Source of the DNA: Leifsonia sp. Root1293 | Lineage (GTDB): Bacteria > Actinomycetota > Actinomycetes > Actinomycetales > Microbacteriaceae | Direction: 5' to 3' | Assembly: GCF_001425325.1 (NCBI RefSeq) | Contig: NZ_LMEH01000001.1 | Span: 1,039,898-1,103,897, forward strand | DNA length: 64,000 bases | Part shown: piece after piece, positions 54,402 to 64,000 of the stretch | Layout: each line of letters opens with the position of its first letter | Position numbering within the stretch: the stretch's first letter is position 1 | Translations under genes and position numbers: made by a program | Notes under the pieces: model-generated | The model's input: the letters and a program-made list of their open reading frames with translations, nothing else | What the model was told of the DNA's origin: nothing | Database searches by the model: none

Positions 54402-56969
54402 CTAAGCCGTCGCGATCAGTCCCAGGTCGGCGGATGCCGCCATCAATGCGTTGTGGGGAACCACTCGCACCGTGTAGCCGAACGACCCGGCGCGAGCGAG
54501 CCGCACCGTCCCCGTGAAGAGCGTCGGCTTGCCGGCATCCGGTGCCGTCCCATTCGAAGACACCGGCTCGAGGGCCAGCCGGTGCACGTCGGTGAGCTCG
54601 TCGCCCTCGCCACTGCGGCCGTAGACGGCCTCGACGAGCACGTCGTCGGGCGTGAGTCCGCCGAGGTGGATGTGGGCGCGCAGGTGCAGCTCGTCGCCCA
54701 CCTGGGGCACCGAGGTCATGCCACCGGACTCCACGTGCGCGACGGACACGCCCGGCCACGCCGCATCGACCTTCGCCCGCCAGGCGGCCAGCTGGCGTCC
54801 GCCCTCGAAGTGATCGGCCGACAGTGCTTTCTCGGCAGCGGCGGCAGGCACGTACAGCGCCTGCACGTACTCGCCCACCATGCGATCTGCCGACAGAGCC
54901 GGCGACAGCGTGCGCAGGGTGTGCCGGATGGAGCGCATCCAGCCCCGCGGGATGCCGTCGTGATCGCGGTCGTAGAAGCGCGGGGCGATCTCGTGCTCGA
55001 TGAGGTCGTACATCGCCTCGGCCTCGCGGCGGTCGCGCTCGGCCGGATCGGTCACCTCGGCCGACGGAATGGCCCAGCCGTTCTCACCGTCGTAGAACTC
55101 GTCCCACCAGCCGTCGAGGATGGAGAGGTTGAGCACGCCGTTGAGCGCAGCCTTCATGCCCGAGGTTCCGCAGGCCTCGAGCGGGCGCAGTGGATTGTTC
55201 AGCCACACATCGGTGCCCGGGTACAGGGTCTGGGCCATCGCGATGTCGTAGTCGGGCAGGAACACGAGGCGGCCCCGGATCTCGGGCTCAGCTGCGAAGC
55301 GCACCAGCTCCTGGATGAGCCGCTTCCCTTCGTCGTCAGCCGGATGCGACTTCCCGGCGACCACGATCTGGATCGGACGCTCCGGATGCGTGAGAAGGGC
55401 GCGCAGGCGGTCACGGTCGTGCAGCATGAGCGTGAGCCGCTTGTAGGTGGGCACGCGACGGGCGAATCCGATCGTGAGCACGTCGGGGTCGAGCACTTCG
55501 TTCGTCCAGCCGGCCACAGGACCGGTCGGGTTCTGGCTGCGCCAGGACTTGGCGGTGCGGCGGCGTGCGTCCTCGACGAGGTCGGCCCGCATGGCGTTCC
55601 GCACCGACCACAGGTCGATGTCGCTGAGCGCCTCCGACGACCAGTCGACACGGGTGGTGTCCGAGGTTCCGAAGGTCTTCTCGGCGAGCTCGAGGAGGCG
55701 CGGGTTGGTCCAGGTCGGAGCGTGCACACCGTTCGTGACGGAGCCGATCGGGACGTCGTTGGGGTCGAAGCCCGGCCAGAGTCCTGAGAACATGCCCCGA
55801 CTCACCTGCCCGTGCAGCTTCGAGACGCCGTTGGCGCGTTGCGCGAGCCTCAGCCCCATGACGGCCATGTTGAAGACGTCCTTCGTGCCACCCTCGTACG
55901 ACTCGGCGCCGAGCTCCAGCACGTCGTCCACCTGCACCCCGGGCAGCAGATCGGCGGAGAAGTAGCGGGCGACGAGCGCAGCGTCGAACCGATCGATTCC
56001 GGCAGGCACCGGGGTGTGCGTCGTGAACACGGTTCCGGCACGCACGACCTCGAGCGCCTCCGAGAAGGAGAGTCCCTCGCCGATCAGACCGGCGATGCGC
56101 TCGAGCCCGAGGAACCCCGCATGGCCCTCGTTCGTGTGGAACACCTCGGGCGCCTCCGAGCGGGTGAGCTCGGACCAGGCGAGCACCGCGCGCACCCCTC
56201 CGATGCCGAGCAGGATCTCCTGCAGCAGCCTGTGCTCTCCCCCGCCCCCGTAGAGACGATCGGTGATCTGGCGCAGGTCGTCGGCGTTCTCGGGGATGTC
56301 GGTGTCGAGCAGCAGCAGCCGTACGCGCCCGACGGCCGCCTGCCAGATGCGGGCGTGCAGGGCCCGGCCATCCGGAAGCGCGATGGAGATCTGCAGCGGC
56401 GACCGGTCGGGGCGACGCAGAACGGAGAGCGGCAGTCCGTCTGGATCGAGCGCCGGATAGCTCTCGAGCTGCCAGCCGTCGGCCGAGATGGCCTGGGTGA
56501 AGTAGCCGGCCTTGTAGAACAGGCCGACCGCCACGAGCGGGATGCCGAGGTCGGATGCGCTCTTCAGGTGGTCGCCGGCGAGGATGCCGAGGCCGCCCGA
56601 ATACTGGGGCAGGGTGGCGGCGATGCCGAACTCCGGCGAGAAGTAGGCGATGCGGGCTGGCTTCTCCCCGTCGAGGTGCTGGTACCAGCGCGGCTCATCG
56701 AGGTAGGAGGTGAGCTCGGCGCGCAGCTGATCGGCCCAGCCGACGTAGCCGTCATCGGCGGCGAGCTCGTCCAGGCGTTCGCGGCTGACCTCGCCGAGCA
56801 GCGCGATCGGGTCGTGGTCGACCGCGCGCCACACCGTGGGGTCGATGCGCTCGAACAGGCGCCTGGTCGGCTCGTGCCACGACCAGCGCAGGTTGCCTGC
56901 AAGGGCCTCCAGGGCGCTGAGGCGCTCGGGGAGAACGGCACGGACGGTGAACTTGCGGATGGCCTTCAC
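54402..56969 (-). CDS. glgP: Alpha-glucan (glycogen) phosphorylase
   Basis: Phosphorolyses alpha-1,4-glucan to glucose 1-phosphate. 855 aa, GT35 family of the shorter archaeal/actinobacterial type. The PLP Lys is Lys606 in GTSGMKAALNG. The N terminus AIRKFTVRAVLP and a DUF3417-like N-terminal domain (NLRWSWHEPTRRLFERID) are typical. The start is the GTG at 56969 with AGGGTGAG upstream. Transcribed opposite to glgX and glgE, on a divergent promoter region with glgE of 85 bases, so breakdown and synthesis are oppositely oriented. Confidence 0.94.
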   Translation of the reverse strand: MKAIRKFTVRAVLPERLSALEALAGNLRWSWHEPTRRLFERIDPTVWRAVDHDPIALLGEVSRERLDELAADDGYVGWADQLRAELTSYLDEPRWYQHLDGEKPARIAYFSPEFGIAATLPQYSGGLGILAGDHLKSASDLGIPLVAVGLFYKAGYFTQAISADGWQLESYPALDPDGLPLSVLRRPDRSPLQISIALPDGRALHARIWQAAVGRVRLLLLDTDIPENADDLRQITDRLYGGGGEHRLLQEILLGIGGVRAVLAWSELTRSEAPEVFHTNEGHAGFLGLERIAGLIGEGLSFSEALEVVRAGTVFTTHTPVPAGIDRFDAALVARYFSADLLPGVQVDDVLELGAESYEGGTKDVFNMAVMGLRLAQRANGVSKLHGQVSRGMFSGLWPGFDPNDVPIGSVTNGVHAPTWTNPRLLELAEKTFGTSDTTRVDWSSEALSDIDLWSVRNAMRADLVEDARRRTAKSWRSQNPTGPVAGWTNEVLDPDVLTIGFARRVPTYKRLTLMLHDRDRLRALLTHPERPIQIVVAGKSHPADDEGKRLIQELVRFAAEPEIRGRLVFLPDYDIAMAQTLYPGTDVWLNNPLRPLEACGTSGMKAALNGVLNLSILDGWWDEFYDGENGWAIPSAEVTDPAERDRREAEAMYDLIEHEIAPRFYDRDHDGIPRGWMRSIRHTLRTLSPALSADRMVGEYVQALYVPAAAAEKALSADHFEGGRQLAAWRAKVDAAWPGVSVAHVESGGMTSVPQVGDELHLRAHIHLGGLTPDDVLVEAVYGRSGEGDELTDVHRLALEPVSSNGTAPDAGKPTLFTGTVRLARAGSFGYTVRVVPHNALMAASADLGLIATA

Positions 56970-57042
56970 GCGACTCACCCTAAGGCCGAGGTGTGACCGG
57001 CGTGTAAACGTCAACCCTCAGCGCGCCGCCCCCTGATCGCGC

Positions 57043-57048
57043 TACGGT
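57043..57048 (+). promoter_or_regulatory. Predicted -10 box (TACGGT) of glgE-glgB
   Basis: TACGGT, six bases, GTG at 57055. Predicted leaderless glgE mRNA. Confidence 0.5.
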
Positions 57049-57054
57049 CGGACA

Positions 57055-59091
57055 GTGAGCTTCACAACAGTGTCAGCAGGCCGTATCCCCGTTCTCGACC
57101 TCTCCCCGCAGATCAACGATGATCTGTGGCCGGCGAAGGCCTTCGTCGGGGAGGTGGTTCCCTTCCGCGCGACAGCCTTCAGGGAGGGTCATGACCTCAT
57201 CGGCGTCGAGCTGGTGATCACGGACCCGACTGGCGCGGCATCCGTGCACCGGATGACTCCGCTCGCGGCCGGCACCGATCGCTGGGAGGCGCAGGTGCTC
57301 CTCGACGTGCAGGGCGAGTGGACCTGGCGCGTGCGGGCGTTCGCCGACGACTTCGAGACCTGGGTGCACAACGCCGAGCTCAAGGTTCCGGCCGGTGTCG
57401 ACGTCGAGCTGATGTTCACGATCGGAGCGCAGCTGCTCGCGGGTGCTGGAGCAGACAAGGCCCGCCCTCTCGCCGACCGCAGGCTCCTGAGCGCCGCCGC
57501 GAAGAAGCTGGGCGATGCCTCCAAGCCGAATGCCGCCCGACTGGCCGTCTCGGCCGACCCCCGCCTGCACGAGATCATCGGGCGCCACCCCGTCGCGAGC
57601 CTCGAGTCGCACTCGGCTCCGCGCGTCATCCGTGTCGAGCGCACCAGGGCCGGACGCGGGTCGTGGTACGAGTTCTTCCCTCGCTCCGAGGGTGCGAAGA
57701 AGCTCCCAGACGGATCATGGAAGAGCGGAACCTTCCGCACAGCGGCGAAGCGGCTGCCCGCCGTCGCGGCGATGGGCTTCGACGTGCTGTACCTGCCCCC
57801 CATCCACCCGATCGGCCGCTCGTTCCGCAAGGGCCCGAACAACACCCTCGACGCCGGACCCAACGATCCGGGGTCACCGTGGGCCATCGGCTCCGCCGAG
57901 GGCGGGCACGACGCCATCCATCCCGACCTCGGCACCCTCGCCGACTTCCGCTACTTCGTCGGCAAGGCCCGGGAGGCCGGGCTGGAGATCGCGCTCGACT
58001 TCGCCCTGCAGGCATCCCCGGACCACCCGTGGGTGAAGGAGCACCCCGAGTGGTTCACCACCCTGCCGGACGGCACCATCGCCTTCGCCGAGAACCCGCC
58101 GAAGAAGTACCAGGACATCTATCCGATCAACTTCGACAACGACCCGGAGGGAATCCGGCAGGAGTCGCTGCGGCTCATCAGGCACTGGATCGCGCAGGGT
58201 GTGCGCATCTTCCGAGTCGACAACCCGCACACCAAGCCGCTCGACTTCTGGGAGTGGCTCATCGGCACGGTCAATGCCGAGAACCCCGACATCGTGTTCC
58301 TCGCGGAGGCGTTCACGAGGCCAGCACTCCTGCAGGCACTCGCGAAGGTCGGATTCCAGCAGTCGTACACCTACTTCACCTGGCGCAACACCAAGGAGGA
58401 GCTCGAGGAATTCCTCACCTCGCTGTCGACGGAGACAGCCGACTTCCTCCGCCCGAACCTGTTCGTGAACACGCCGGACATCCTCACCGAGTACCTGCAG
58501 TTCGGCGGGCCGGCGGCCTTCACCATCCGGGCGGCCCTCGCAGCGACGATGGCACCGACCTGGGGCGTCTACTCGGGCTTCGAGCTGTTCGAGGCCGTCG
58601 CACGGCCCGGCGCCGAGGAGGCCATCGACAACGAGAAGTACGAGTACAAACCGCGTGACTTCGCCGCCGCCGAGAAGTCCGAGCGCTCGCTCGCCCTGTT
58701 CATCGGCATCCTGAACCACATCCGGTCCACGCATCCGGCCCTCGGCCAGCTGCGCAACATCCGCTTCCACGGCAGCGACGACGACTCGGTGCTGGTGTTC
58801 TCCAAGCACATCGACGGAGCCTTCACGCCGACCGGGGAATCCGACTCGATCATCGTCGTCGCCAACGTCGACCCGCACTCGGTGCGCGAGACGACGGTGC
58901 ACCTCGACCCGACGGCGTTCGGCATGGCAGCCGATGCGCCATTCGAGGTGCACGACCTCGTCACAGGTTCGGTGTGGACCTGGGGCGAGCACAACTACGT
59001 GCGCCTCGACTCGTTCACGACACCGGTGCACATCCTCCACGTCCGACCCGTCTCAGCGACGGATGCAGCATCGAAGGGAATCCCCGCATGA
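57055..59091 (+). CDS. glgE: Maltose-1-phosphate maltosyltransferase GlgE
   Basis: Extends alpha-1,4-glucan with maltosyl units from alpha-maltose 1-phosphate, releasing phosphate. 678 aa, GH13_3. Nucleophile Asp389 in RVDNPHTKP and acid/base Glu418 in LAEAFTRP match the Streptomyces GlgE active site. N-terminal domain N (residues 1-120) and the helical bundle segment follow family layout. GTG start at 57055. Its stop overlaps the glgB start (ATGA). No treS or maltokinase gene lies next to it. Confidence 0.95.
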   Translation: MSFTTVSAGRIPVLDLSPQINDDLWPAKAFVGEVVPFRATAFREGHDLIGVELVITDPTGAASVHRMTPLAAGTDRWEAQVLLDVQGEWTWRVRAFADDFETWVHNAELKVPAGVDVELMFTIGAQLLAGAGADKARPLADRRLLSAAAKKLGDASKPNAARLAVSADPRLHEIIGRHPVASLESHSAPRVIRVERTRAGRGSWYEFFPRSEGAKKLPDGSWKSGTFRTAAKRLPAVAAMGFDVLYLPPIHPIGRSFRKGPNNTLDAGPNDPGSPWAIGSAEGGHDAIHPDLGTLADFRYFVGKAREAGLEIALDFALQASPDHPWVKEHPEWFTTLPDGTIAFAENPPKKYQDIYPINFDNDPEGIRQESLRLIRHWIAQGVRIFRVDNPHTKPLDFWEWLIGTVNAENPDIVFLAEAFTRPALLQALAKVGFQQSYTYFTWRNTKEELEEFLTSLSTETADFLRPNLFVNTPDILTEYLQFGGPAAFTIRAALAATMAPTWGVYSGFELFEAVARPGAEEAIDNEKYEYKPRDFAAAEKSERSLALFIGILNHIRSTHPALGQLRNIRFHGSDDDSVLVFSKHIDGAFTPTGESDSIIVVANVDPHSVRETTVHLDPTAFGMAADAPFEVHDLVTGSVWTWGEHNYVRLDSFTTPVHILHVRPVSATDAASKGIPA

Positions 59092-61304
59092 CACGCGACG
59101 ACGCCGAGGTCGCCCTGGGGCTGCCCGAACTCTCCCACGAACTGCTGGCGACGCTCGCGACGGGCAGCCACTTCGACCCGCACTCCGTGCTGGGCCAGCA
59201 CCTCGTCGACGCCGACGGCGTCGGCGAGCCCGTCACGGTCATCAGGGCGCTGCGCCCGCTCGCCGAGAGCGTGCACGCCGTGCTCCGCTCCGGCGCCCAC
59301 ATCGAACTCGCGCACATCGGCTACGGCATCTGGCAGGGCGTGAGCGTCCTCGGCGTGCAGGACTACACCCTGGAGACCCGTTACGCCGACGGCGCCCACT
59401 GGGTCGCCGACGACCCGTATCGCTACCTGCCGTCGATCGGCGAGCTCGACCTGCACCTCATCGGAGAGGGCAGGCACGAGCGACTGTGGGACGTCCTCGG
59501 GGCGCACTACCGCGAGCACCTCGGGGTCACGGCCAGCACACGGGGAACGTCCTTCACCGTCTGGGCACCTCGCGCCCGCGCCGTGCGCGTCATCGGCGAC
59601 TTCAACGGGTGGGACGGGATGCAGCACTCGATGCGCAGCATGGGCGGGTCTGGTGTCTGGGAGATCTTCGTGCCGGAGTTGAGCACGGGCAGCGCCTACA
59701 AGTTCGAGCTGCTCACCCAGGGCGGCGAGTGGGTGCGGCGGGCAGACCCGATGGCCAGGTACACGGAGGTTCCTCCAGCGACGGCATCCGTCATCGGCGA
59801 ATCGAGCTACACCTGGAACGACGACGCGTGGATGACGAACCGCGCCTCGCACGACGTGCACGACGACCCGATGAGTGTGTACGAGCTGCACTTCGGCTCG
59901 TGGCGGCCGGGCCTGAACTACCGCGACGCGGCCGATCAGCTGATCGAGTACGTCGGCGAGCTGGGCTTCACGCACGTCGAGTTCATGCCGCTGGCCGAGC
60001 ATCCGTTCGGCGGATCGTGGGGGTACCAGGTCACCGGCTACTACGCGGTGACCAGTCGCTACGGCCACCCCGACGACCTGCGCTACCTGATCGACCGGCT
60101 GCACCAGGCCGGCATCGGCGTGCTCATGGACTGGGTGCCGGGGCACTTCCCCAAGGACGAGTGGGCGCTGGCCAACTTCGACGGTGCGCCCCTCTACGAG
60201 CACCCCGACCCGCGGCGCGGCGAGCAGAAGGACTGGGGAACCCTGGTCTTCGACTTCGGCAACCGCCAGGTGCGCAACTTCCTCGTCGCGAACGCCTTGT
60301 TCTGGCTCGAGGAGTTCCACGTCGACGGCCTGCGCGTCGACGCCGTCGCCTCGATGCTCTACCTCGACTACTCCCGCAAGGACGGCGAGTGGGAGCCGAA
60401 CATCCACGGCGGCCGCGAGAACCTCGAGGCGATCTCGTTCCTGCAGGAGGCCACCGCCACCGCCTACAAGCGCAACCCCGGCGTCGTGATGATCGCCGAG
60501 GAGTCGACGAGCTGGAAGGGCGTCACCGCGCCCACGTCGGCGGGCGGGCTCGGCTTCGGCTTCAAGTGGAACATGGGCTGGATGCACGACTCGTTGCAGT
60601 ACATCCAGGAGGACCCGATGTACAGGTCCTACCACCACAGCGAGATCACGTTCTCCTTCCTCTATGCGTTCAGCGAGAACTTCATGCTGCCGATCAGCCA
60701 CGACGAAGTCGTGCACGGCAAGGGCTCACTGCTGGCCAAGATGCCCGGCGATCATTGGCAGAAGCTCGCCAACGTGCGCGCATACCTCGCCTTCATGTGG
60801 GCGCACCCCGGCAAGCAGTTGATCTTCATGGGCCAGGAGTTCGGTCAGCCGTCGGAGTGGAGCGAGGAGCGCGGACTGGACTGGTGGGTGCTCGACCAGC
60901 CGAGCCACCGAGGCCTCTTCGACCTCGTGGGAGCACTCAACCGCGTCTACCGGGAGAACCCGAGCCTGTGGGCCCTCGACAACGACTCGAGCGGCTTCGA
61001 GTGGATCGACGGCGGTGCAGCCGAGCAGAACGTCGTCTCGTTCCTCCGCAAGGACGGCAACGACGACGTGATCGCCTGCATCATGAACTTCGCCGGCAAC
61101 CCGCACAGTGATTATCGGGTGGGCCTGCCCATCGCCGGACGCTGGGACGAGATCATCAACACGGATGCCGAAGCCTACGGCGGTTCCGGGGTGGGCAATC
61201 TCGGCGGCGTCGAGGCGACCGACACCCCATGGGCAGGGCGTCCCGCCTCGGCGGCGGTCACCCTGCCGCCTCTCGGCGGGTTGTGGCTGAAACTGCGTCG
61301 CTGA
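59088..61304 (+). CDS. glgB: 1,4-alpha-glucan branching enzyme
   Basis: Makes alpha-1,6 branches by cutting and re-attaching alpha-1,4 chains. 738 aa with an N-terminal CBM48 pair and GH13 core. Nucleophile Asp418 in [12 protein letters not shown] and acid/base Glu471 in [17 protein letters not shown] and [12 protein letters not shown] are further family motifs. ATG at 59088 overlaps the glgE stop by four bases, so GlgE and GlgB are made together. Repeat family B follows the gene. Confidence 0.96.
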   Translation: MTRDDAEVALGLPELSHELLATLATGSHFDPHSVLGQHLVDADGVGEPVTVIRALRPLAESVHAVLRSGAHIELAHIGYGIWQGVSVLGVQDYTLETRYADGAHWVADDPYRYLPSIGELDLHLIGEGRHERLWDVLGAHYREHLGVTASTRGTSFTVWAPRARAVRVIGDFNGWDGMQHSMRSMGGSGVWEIFVPELSTGSAYKFELLTQGGEWVRRADPMARYTEVPPATASVIGESSYTWNDDAWMTNRASHDVHDDPMSVYELHFGSWRPGLNYRDAADQLIEYVGELGFTHVEFMPLAEHPFGGSWGYQVTGYYAVTSRYGHPDDLRYLIDRLHQAGIGVLMDWVPGHFPKDEWALANFDGAPLYEHPDPRRGEQKDWGTLVFDFGNRQVRNFLVANALFWLEEFHVDGLRVDAVASMLYLDYSRKDGEWEPNIHGGRENLEAISFLQEATATAYKRNPGVVMIAEESTSWKGVTAPTSAGGLGFGFKWNMGWMHDSLQYIQEDPMYRSYHHSEITFSFLYAFSENFMLPISHDEVVHGKGSLLAKMPGDHWQKLANVRAYLAFMWAHPGKQLIFMGQEFGQPSEWSEERGLDWWVLDQPSHRGLFDLVGALNRVYRENPSLWALDNDSSGFEWIDGGAAEQNVVSFLRKDGNDDVIACIMNFAGNPHSDYRVGLPIAGRWDEIINTDAEAYGGSGVGNLGGVEATDTPWAGRPASAAVTLPPLGGLWLKLRR

Positions 61305-61315
61305 GCGGGCCACCC

Positions 61316-61510
61316 CTGGTCGAGTAGGCCGCCACCGCTGGTCGAGTATGCCGCCACCGCTGGTCGAGTAGGCCGTGAGCGGAGCGAACAGCCGTATCGA
61401 GACCACTGTGATCTCGATACGCGACCTCGCTCCGCTCGGGCGCTACTCGATCAGCGGGAAGCGGCTACTCGATCAGCGGGAGACGGGCGCTCCTCGATCA
61501 GCGGGAAGCG
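61316..61510. repeat. Intergenic repeat region, family B (copy 2) with 22-base tandem units
   Basis: Units starting CTGGTCGAGTAGGCCGCCA at 61316, 61338 and 61360; then CGTATCGAGA (61393-61402) paired with TCTCGATACG (61412-61421), then CTCGCTCCGCTCGGGC and three reversed units starting CTACTCGATCAGCGGG. The whole is a large imperfect palindrome between convergent glgB and the thioredoxin-like gene. Confidence 0.9.
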
Positions 61511-61534
61511 GGAGACGGCGGGAAGCAGCGAGCG

Positions 61535-62515
61535 TCAGTACAGCAGCGCCGTCAACCGACGACGGGCCGGAGCCACGCGGGGGTCTTCGAGGCCGACGAC
61601 CTCGAAGAGCTCCAGCAGGCGCTCCCGCACCACGTTCTTGCCGGCTGCATCGAGCTTCGGGAACACCGTCAGCAGGCGATCGAAGGCATCGTCGATGTGT
61701 CCACCCGACAGGTCGAGGTCTGCGACGTCGAGCTGGGCGTCGAGGTCGTCTGGTTCTGCAGCAGCGCCGTTCCGGATCTGGTCGATGGTCTTGCCCTGCA
61801 GGCGGAAGAGCAGGCTCACCTGGGCGAGACCGGCGACGGCCTCGTGATCGGCCGGATTCTGGGCGATCGCCGTCTTGTAGTGGCCGATGGCCGCGGGGTA
61901 GTCGCCGGCCTCGATGGCCGCATAGGCCTCGGCGTGGTGCGGGGGCAACGGCTTCTCGACGGGCTCGGGGCTCTCGGTCGCGGCATCGGCATCGAGAGCG
62001 GATGCCGTTCCGGTGACGCCGTTCTGAGCGGCGAGCTGCAGCAACTGCTCGAGCACTCCACGCACCTGCTCCTCGGGAACGACGCCGGCGAACAGCGGAA
62101 CCGGCTGGCCGGACACGATGGCCGCTGTGGTCGGGACCGACTCCACCCGGAACGCCTGCGCGAGCTGCGGGTTGGCCTCCGCCTGCACCGTCGCCAGCAC
62201 GAGGCGGCCACCGAAACCGCGCACGAGCCTCTGCAGTACGGCGGTGAACGCCACAGACTCCTCAGCCCAGTCGGCGGCCAGGTCGACGATCACGGGCACG
62301 TGCTGCGAGAGCTCGAGCACCTCGCCGAAGTTCTCATCGGTTCCGTTCAGCACCAGGCTCGGGACCTGGACCGCCGCGCCCGACGGCGCTCCGCCGACTC
62401 CGGCACCGGATGCGCCTCCCGGAGTACCCGGGGCGCCGGGCTTGGGCCGGTTCGCCAGCGAGGAGAGATCGACCGCACCGCTCAGGCGGGACGGCAGAGG
62501 GGGCAGGTTGGTCAC
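61535..62515 (-). CDS. Thioredoxin-fold/TPR protein, CnoX-like, without CXXC
   Basis: 326 aa. Residues 1-48 are a disordered Pro/Gly-rich stretch; 50-160 form a thioredoxin-like domain with the cis-Pro loop SVPTTAAI, but the active site reads W83-AEES-87 where WCGPC would be, so no disulfide chemistry. Residues 190-326 are TPR-like helices. This resembles CnoX (YbbN), a chaperone cofactor with a TRX-TPR layout; E. coli CnoX also lacks full CXXC. GTG start at 62515 overlaps the preceding gene's stop. Confidence 0.85.
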   Translation of the reverse strand: MTNLPPLPSRLSGAVDLSSLANRPKPGAPGTPGGASGAGVGGAPSGAAVQVPSLVLNGTDENFGEVLELSQHVPVIVDLAADWAEESVAFTAVLQRLVRGFGGRLVLATVQAEANPQLAQAFRVESVPTTAAIVSGQPVPLFAGVVPEEQVRGVLEQLLQLAAQNGVTGTASALDADAATESPEPVEKPLPPHHAEAYAAIEAGDYPAAIGHYKTAIAQNPADHEAVAGLAQVSLLFRLQGKTIDQIRNGAAAEPDDLDAQLDVADLDLSGGHIDDAFDRLLTVFPKLDAAGKNVVRERLLELFEVVGLEDPRVAPARRRLTALLY

Positions 62516-64000
62516 GGTACCTCCGAGGCAGAGACGAGTCCCTGCGAGAAGCCGAGGAGCTTGATCTTCTCGGTCGAACCCGCAGGAGGAACGTAGAACA
62601 GGATCTGGTCGCCATAGGTCTGGGTCACGCCCTTGGCGGAGTTCTCGACACCCGAGTAGGCCTTGGCCGCGTTCTGCGGCGACACGGTGCCGCCATCGAT
62701 CGGCTTCACCGTCTCTGTCTCCTCGATGTTGGCGGTGACGACGGCGCCGGAGTCGTTCGTCGCGAGCGCGAAGGTGAGACCCTCCCCGGGCTCGTTCGTG
62801 AACTCGATCGCCGCCGTTGCCGGCAGATCCGCGCGGCGCTTCTCCTTCGTGGCGACGCCGACCTGGGCGAGCAGCGGATCGCTCTCGGTGTCGAAGAGCG
62901 GGTAGTACTGGCTCTTGTCGCCCTGGAGAATGATGTCGGAGTAGGCCGCGGCCACCTGATTGGGCGGCAGCAACAGGAACTCGGAGTCCGGCGCCACGAT
63001 CGGGGACCCGATCACGGCCGGAGCGAGCCCCGGCACCGTGGCGTCGGCGGTGAGCGAGACCGCGTAGCGAACGAGGTAGTTGGCTCGTGGCGATTCCTGG
63101 GTCATCACGAGGGCCGTCGGCTTCGTCGTCGGGTCATCCTGGTTCTGGATGACCGTCATCACGAGGCGCGGCCAGGAGTCCGTCTGCTGGGGGGCCGTCA
63201 CCACGACCGGCGATGCCGGGATCGCGTCAGGAGCCGGTTCATCCGGAAGGGTGGCCCGCACCTTGTAATTGGCCTCGCGCAGCTTCAGGGCCGGCCCCGT
63301 GAACCGGGTCTTGATCGCGTCGACGTTCAGCGCCTTGTCGGCGTCGCCGGCCAGAACCGCGATCTTGCGCACGATGCGCTCCAGCTGGGGCACCGTGACG
63401 GCCGGGGGTTTGATGTCCTCGTCGGCGATGGGCTCCGGGGTGGAATCGGAGGTGGCCGTCGCCGAGGCCGATGCCGATGTGGTCGGCTCCGGTCCGAAGG
63501 TCGGCCAGTAGTCCGCCGAGCATCCGCTCAGGGCCAGGCCGCCGATCAGGATGACGGGCAGCACGGCGACGCGGGGTGCGCGGCCGATCGCACGTCGCCC
63601 GCCACCGCTCCCGGTCACTTCTTTGATGGTCTTCGGCTTCGGCGCTCGGGGAAGCTTCGGCATCCGGGGCCCCTTCGGCATATTGCGTCGCGGTCGACGG
63701 GAACGGCGCAGGTGAAGAAGCGCCAACAGGTAGCTCACGAGGCCGACCAACAGCAGCACGAGACCGCCGACGATGAGCGGGCCGGCCCACGGCGTCGAGT
63801 TGTCGAGCGGCCACGTGATCGTGATCTTCGATGGAGCCGGCTCGCTGCCGTCGCCGGCGACGAGGAGCGAGTAGCCCTCGGGGATGCTGAGGGTCGCGCT
63901 GACGCTGCCGGTTCCGGAGTACTCCTCGAGCCAGAGGTCGCTGCCCGCCGGGTTGGCCGTCGGATCGGCCACCTTGGCTGCCGCGTCTGCGGTGGCGTCG
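62512..64000 (-). CDS. Membrane protein with two transmembrane helices (5' end outside window)
   Basis: No family recognised. The frame stays open to base 64000, so the true start lies beyond; at least 496 codons visible. Visible order: outer region with GTGSVSATLSIPEGYSLLVA; helix 1 (PLIVGGLVLLLVGLVSYLLA); a basic cytosolic stretch (RRSRRPRRNMPKGPRMPKLP); helix 2 (VAVLPVILIGGLALSGC); Ser/Thr linker; a large C-terminal domain. ALSGC looks like a lipobox but lies internally, behind another helix. Overlaps the CnoX-like start by four bases (GTGA), so the two are coupled. Confidence 0.75.
   Translation of the reverse strand, partial: DATADAAAKVADPTANPAGSDLWLEEYSGTGSVSATLSIPEGYSLLVAGDGSEPAPSKITITWPLDNSTPWAGPLIVGGLVLLLVGLVSYLLALLHLRRSRRPRRNMPKGPRMPKLPRAPKPKTIKEVTGSGGGRRAIGRAPRVAVLPVILIGGLALSGCSADYWPTFGPEPTTSASASATATSDSTPEPIADEDIKPPAVTVPQLERIVRKIAVLAGDADKALNVDAIKTRFTGPALKLREANYKVRATLPDEPAPDAIPASPVVVTAPQQTDSWPRLVMTVIQNQDDPTTKPTALVMTQESPRANYLVRYAVSLTADATVPGLAPAVIGSPIVAPDSEFLLLPPNQVAAAYSDIILQGDKSQYYPLFDTESDPLLAQVGVATKEKRRADLPATAAIEFTNEPGEGLTFALATNDSGAVVTANIEETETVKPIDGGTVSPQNAAKAYSGVENSAKGVTQTYGDQILFYVPPAGSTEKIKLLGFSQGLVSASEVP

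Noticed and set aside
63510-63560. Internal lipobox ALSGC as the start of a separate lipoprotein
   Set aside because: No start codon and ribosome site fit, and an upstream membrane helix in the same frame continues to the window edge.

Overview
This window looks like a stretch of chromosome from a high-GC Gram-positive actinobacterium, most probably a member of the Microbacteriaceae. The evidence is the high GC content by eye, many GTG and TTG starts, GatCAB, GlgE, a SigL-like ECF sigma factor, a DinB polymerase, and a recurring TANNNT box six or seven bases before start codons that implies leaderless mRNAs. I see no insertion sequence, prophage, CRISPR array or rRNA. Coding density is high: no gap between genes exceeds about 230 bases. 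Both window ends cut a gene (a Fpg/Nei glycosylase at base 1, a large membrane protein at base 64000).

Layout. 1-11678: base-excision glycosylase, RpiB, a zinc-finger SDR protein, two tandem M1 aminopeptidases, an MscS channel, a truncated globin and an FAD dehydrogenase. The gene order recalls the nei-rpiB-pepN-glbO neighbourhood of Mycobacterium tuberculosis. 11782-16557: two thioesterase genes and a divergent sigma/anti-sigma versus Rieske/DUF2231 locus in which both directions carry the same SigL-type promoter. 16574-29487: EttA, a lipoprotein, SSB, aldo/keto reductase, EamA transporter, NadE, a cation/proton antiporter, HNH protein, tRNA-Arg(UCU), oligoribonuclease, tRNA-His(GUG), a zincin-like protein and a D,D-carboxypeptidase homologue that has lost its serine nucleophile. 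29494-33152: a TPP-riboswitch operon with a YkoE-type ECF transporter and a P-loop kinase of unknown substrate. 33217-41320: GerW-like protein, DinB, glycine-rich protein, a polyamine-type potA-D-B-C operon, and a divergent GntR regulator coupled to a soluble Cache-domain protein.

41448-51484 carries gatCAB, a Tat-exported phospholipase C-like enzyme, NAD-dependent DNA ligase, MnmA and a cysteine desulfurase that can supply its sulfur. 51676-61304 is an alpha-glucan cluster: GlgX, a YbaK-type deacylase, GlgP on the opposite strand, then GlgE and GlgB overlapping by four bases. Together these build, branch and degrade glycogen-like glucan. The window closes with a thioredoxin-fold/TPR protein lacking CXXC and its overlapping membrane-protein partner.

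Two families of intergenic palindromic repeats punctuate the window (around 11732, 41310, 49017 and around 54236, 61316), often at gene 3' ends. The least explained units are the SigL/Rieske divergon, the kinase in the riboswitch operon, and an apparent excess of the word GGATGC/GCATCC throughout the coding sequence.
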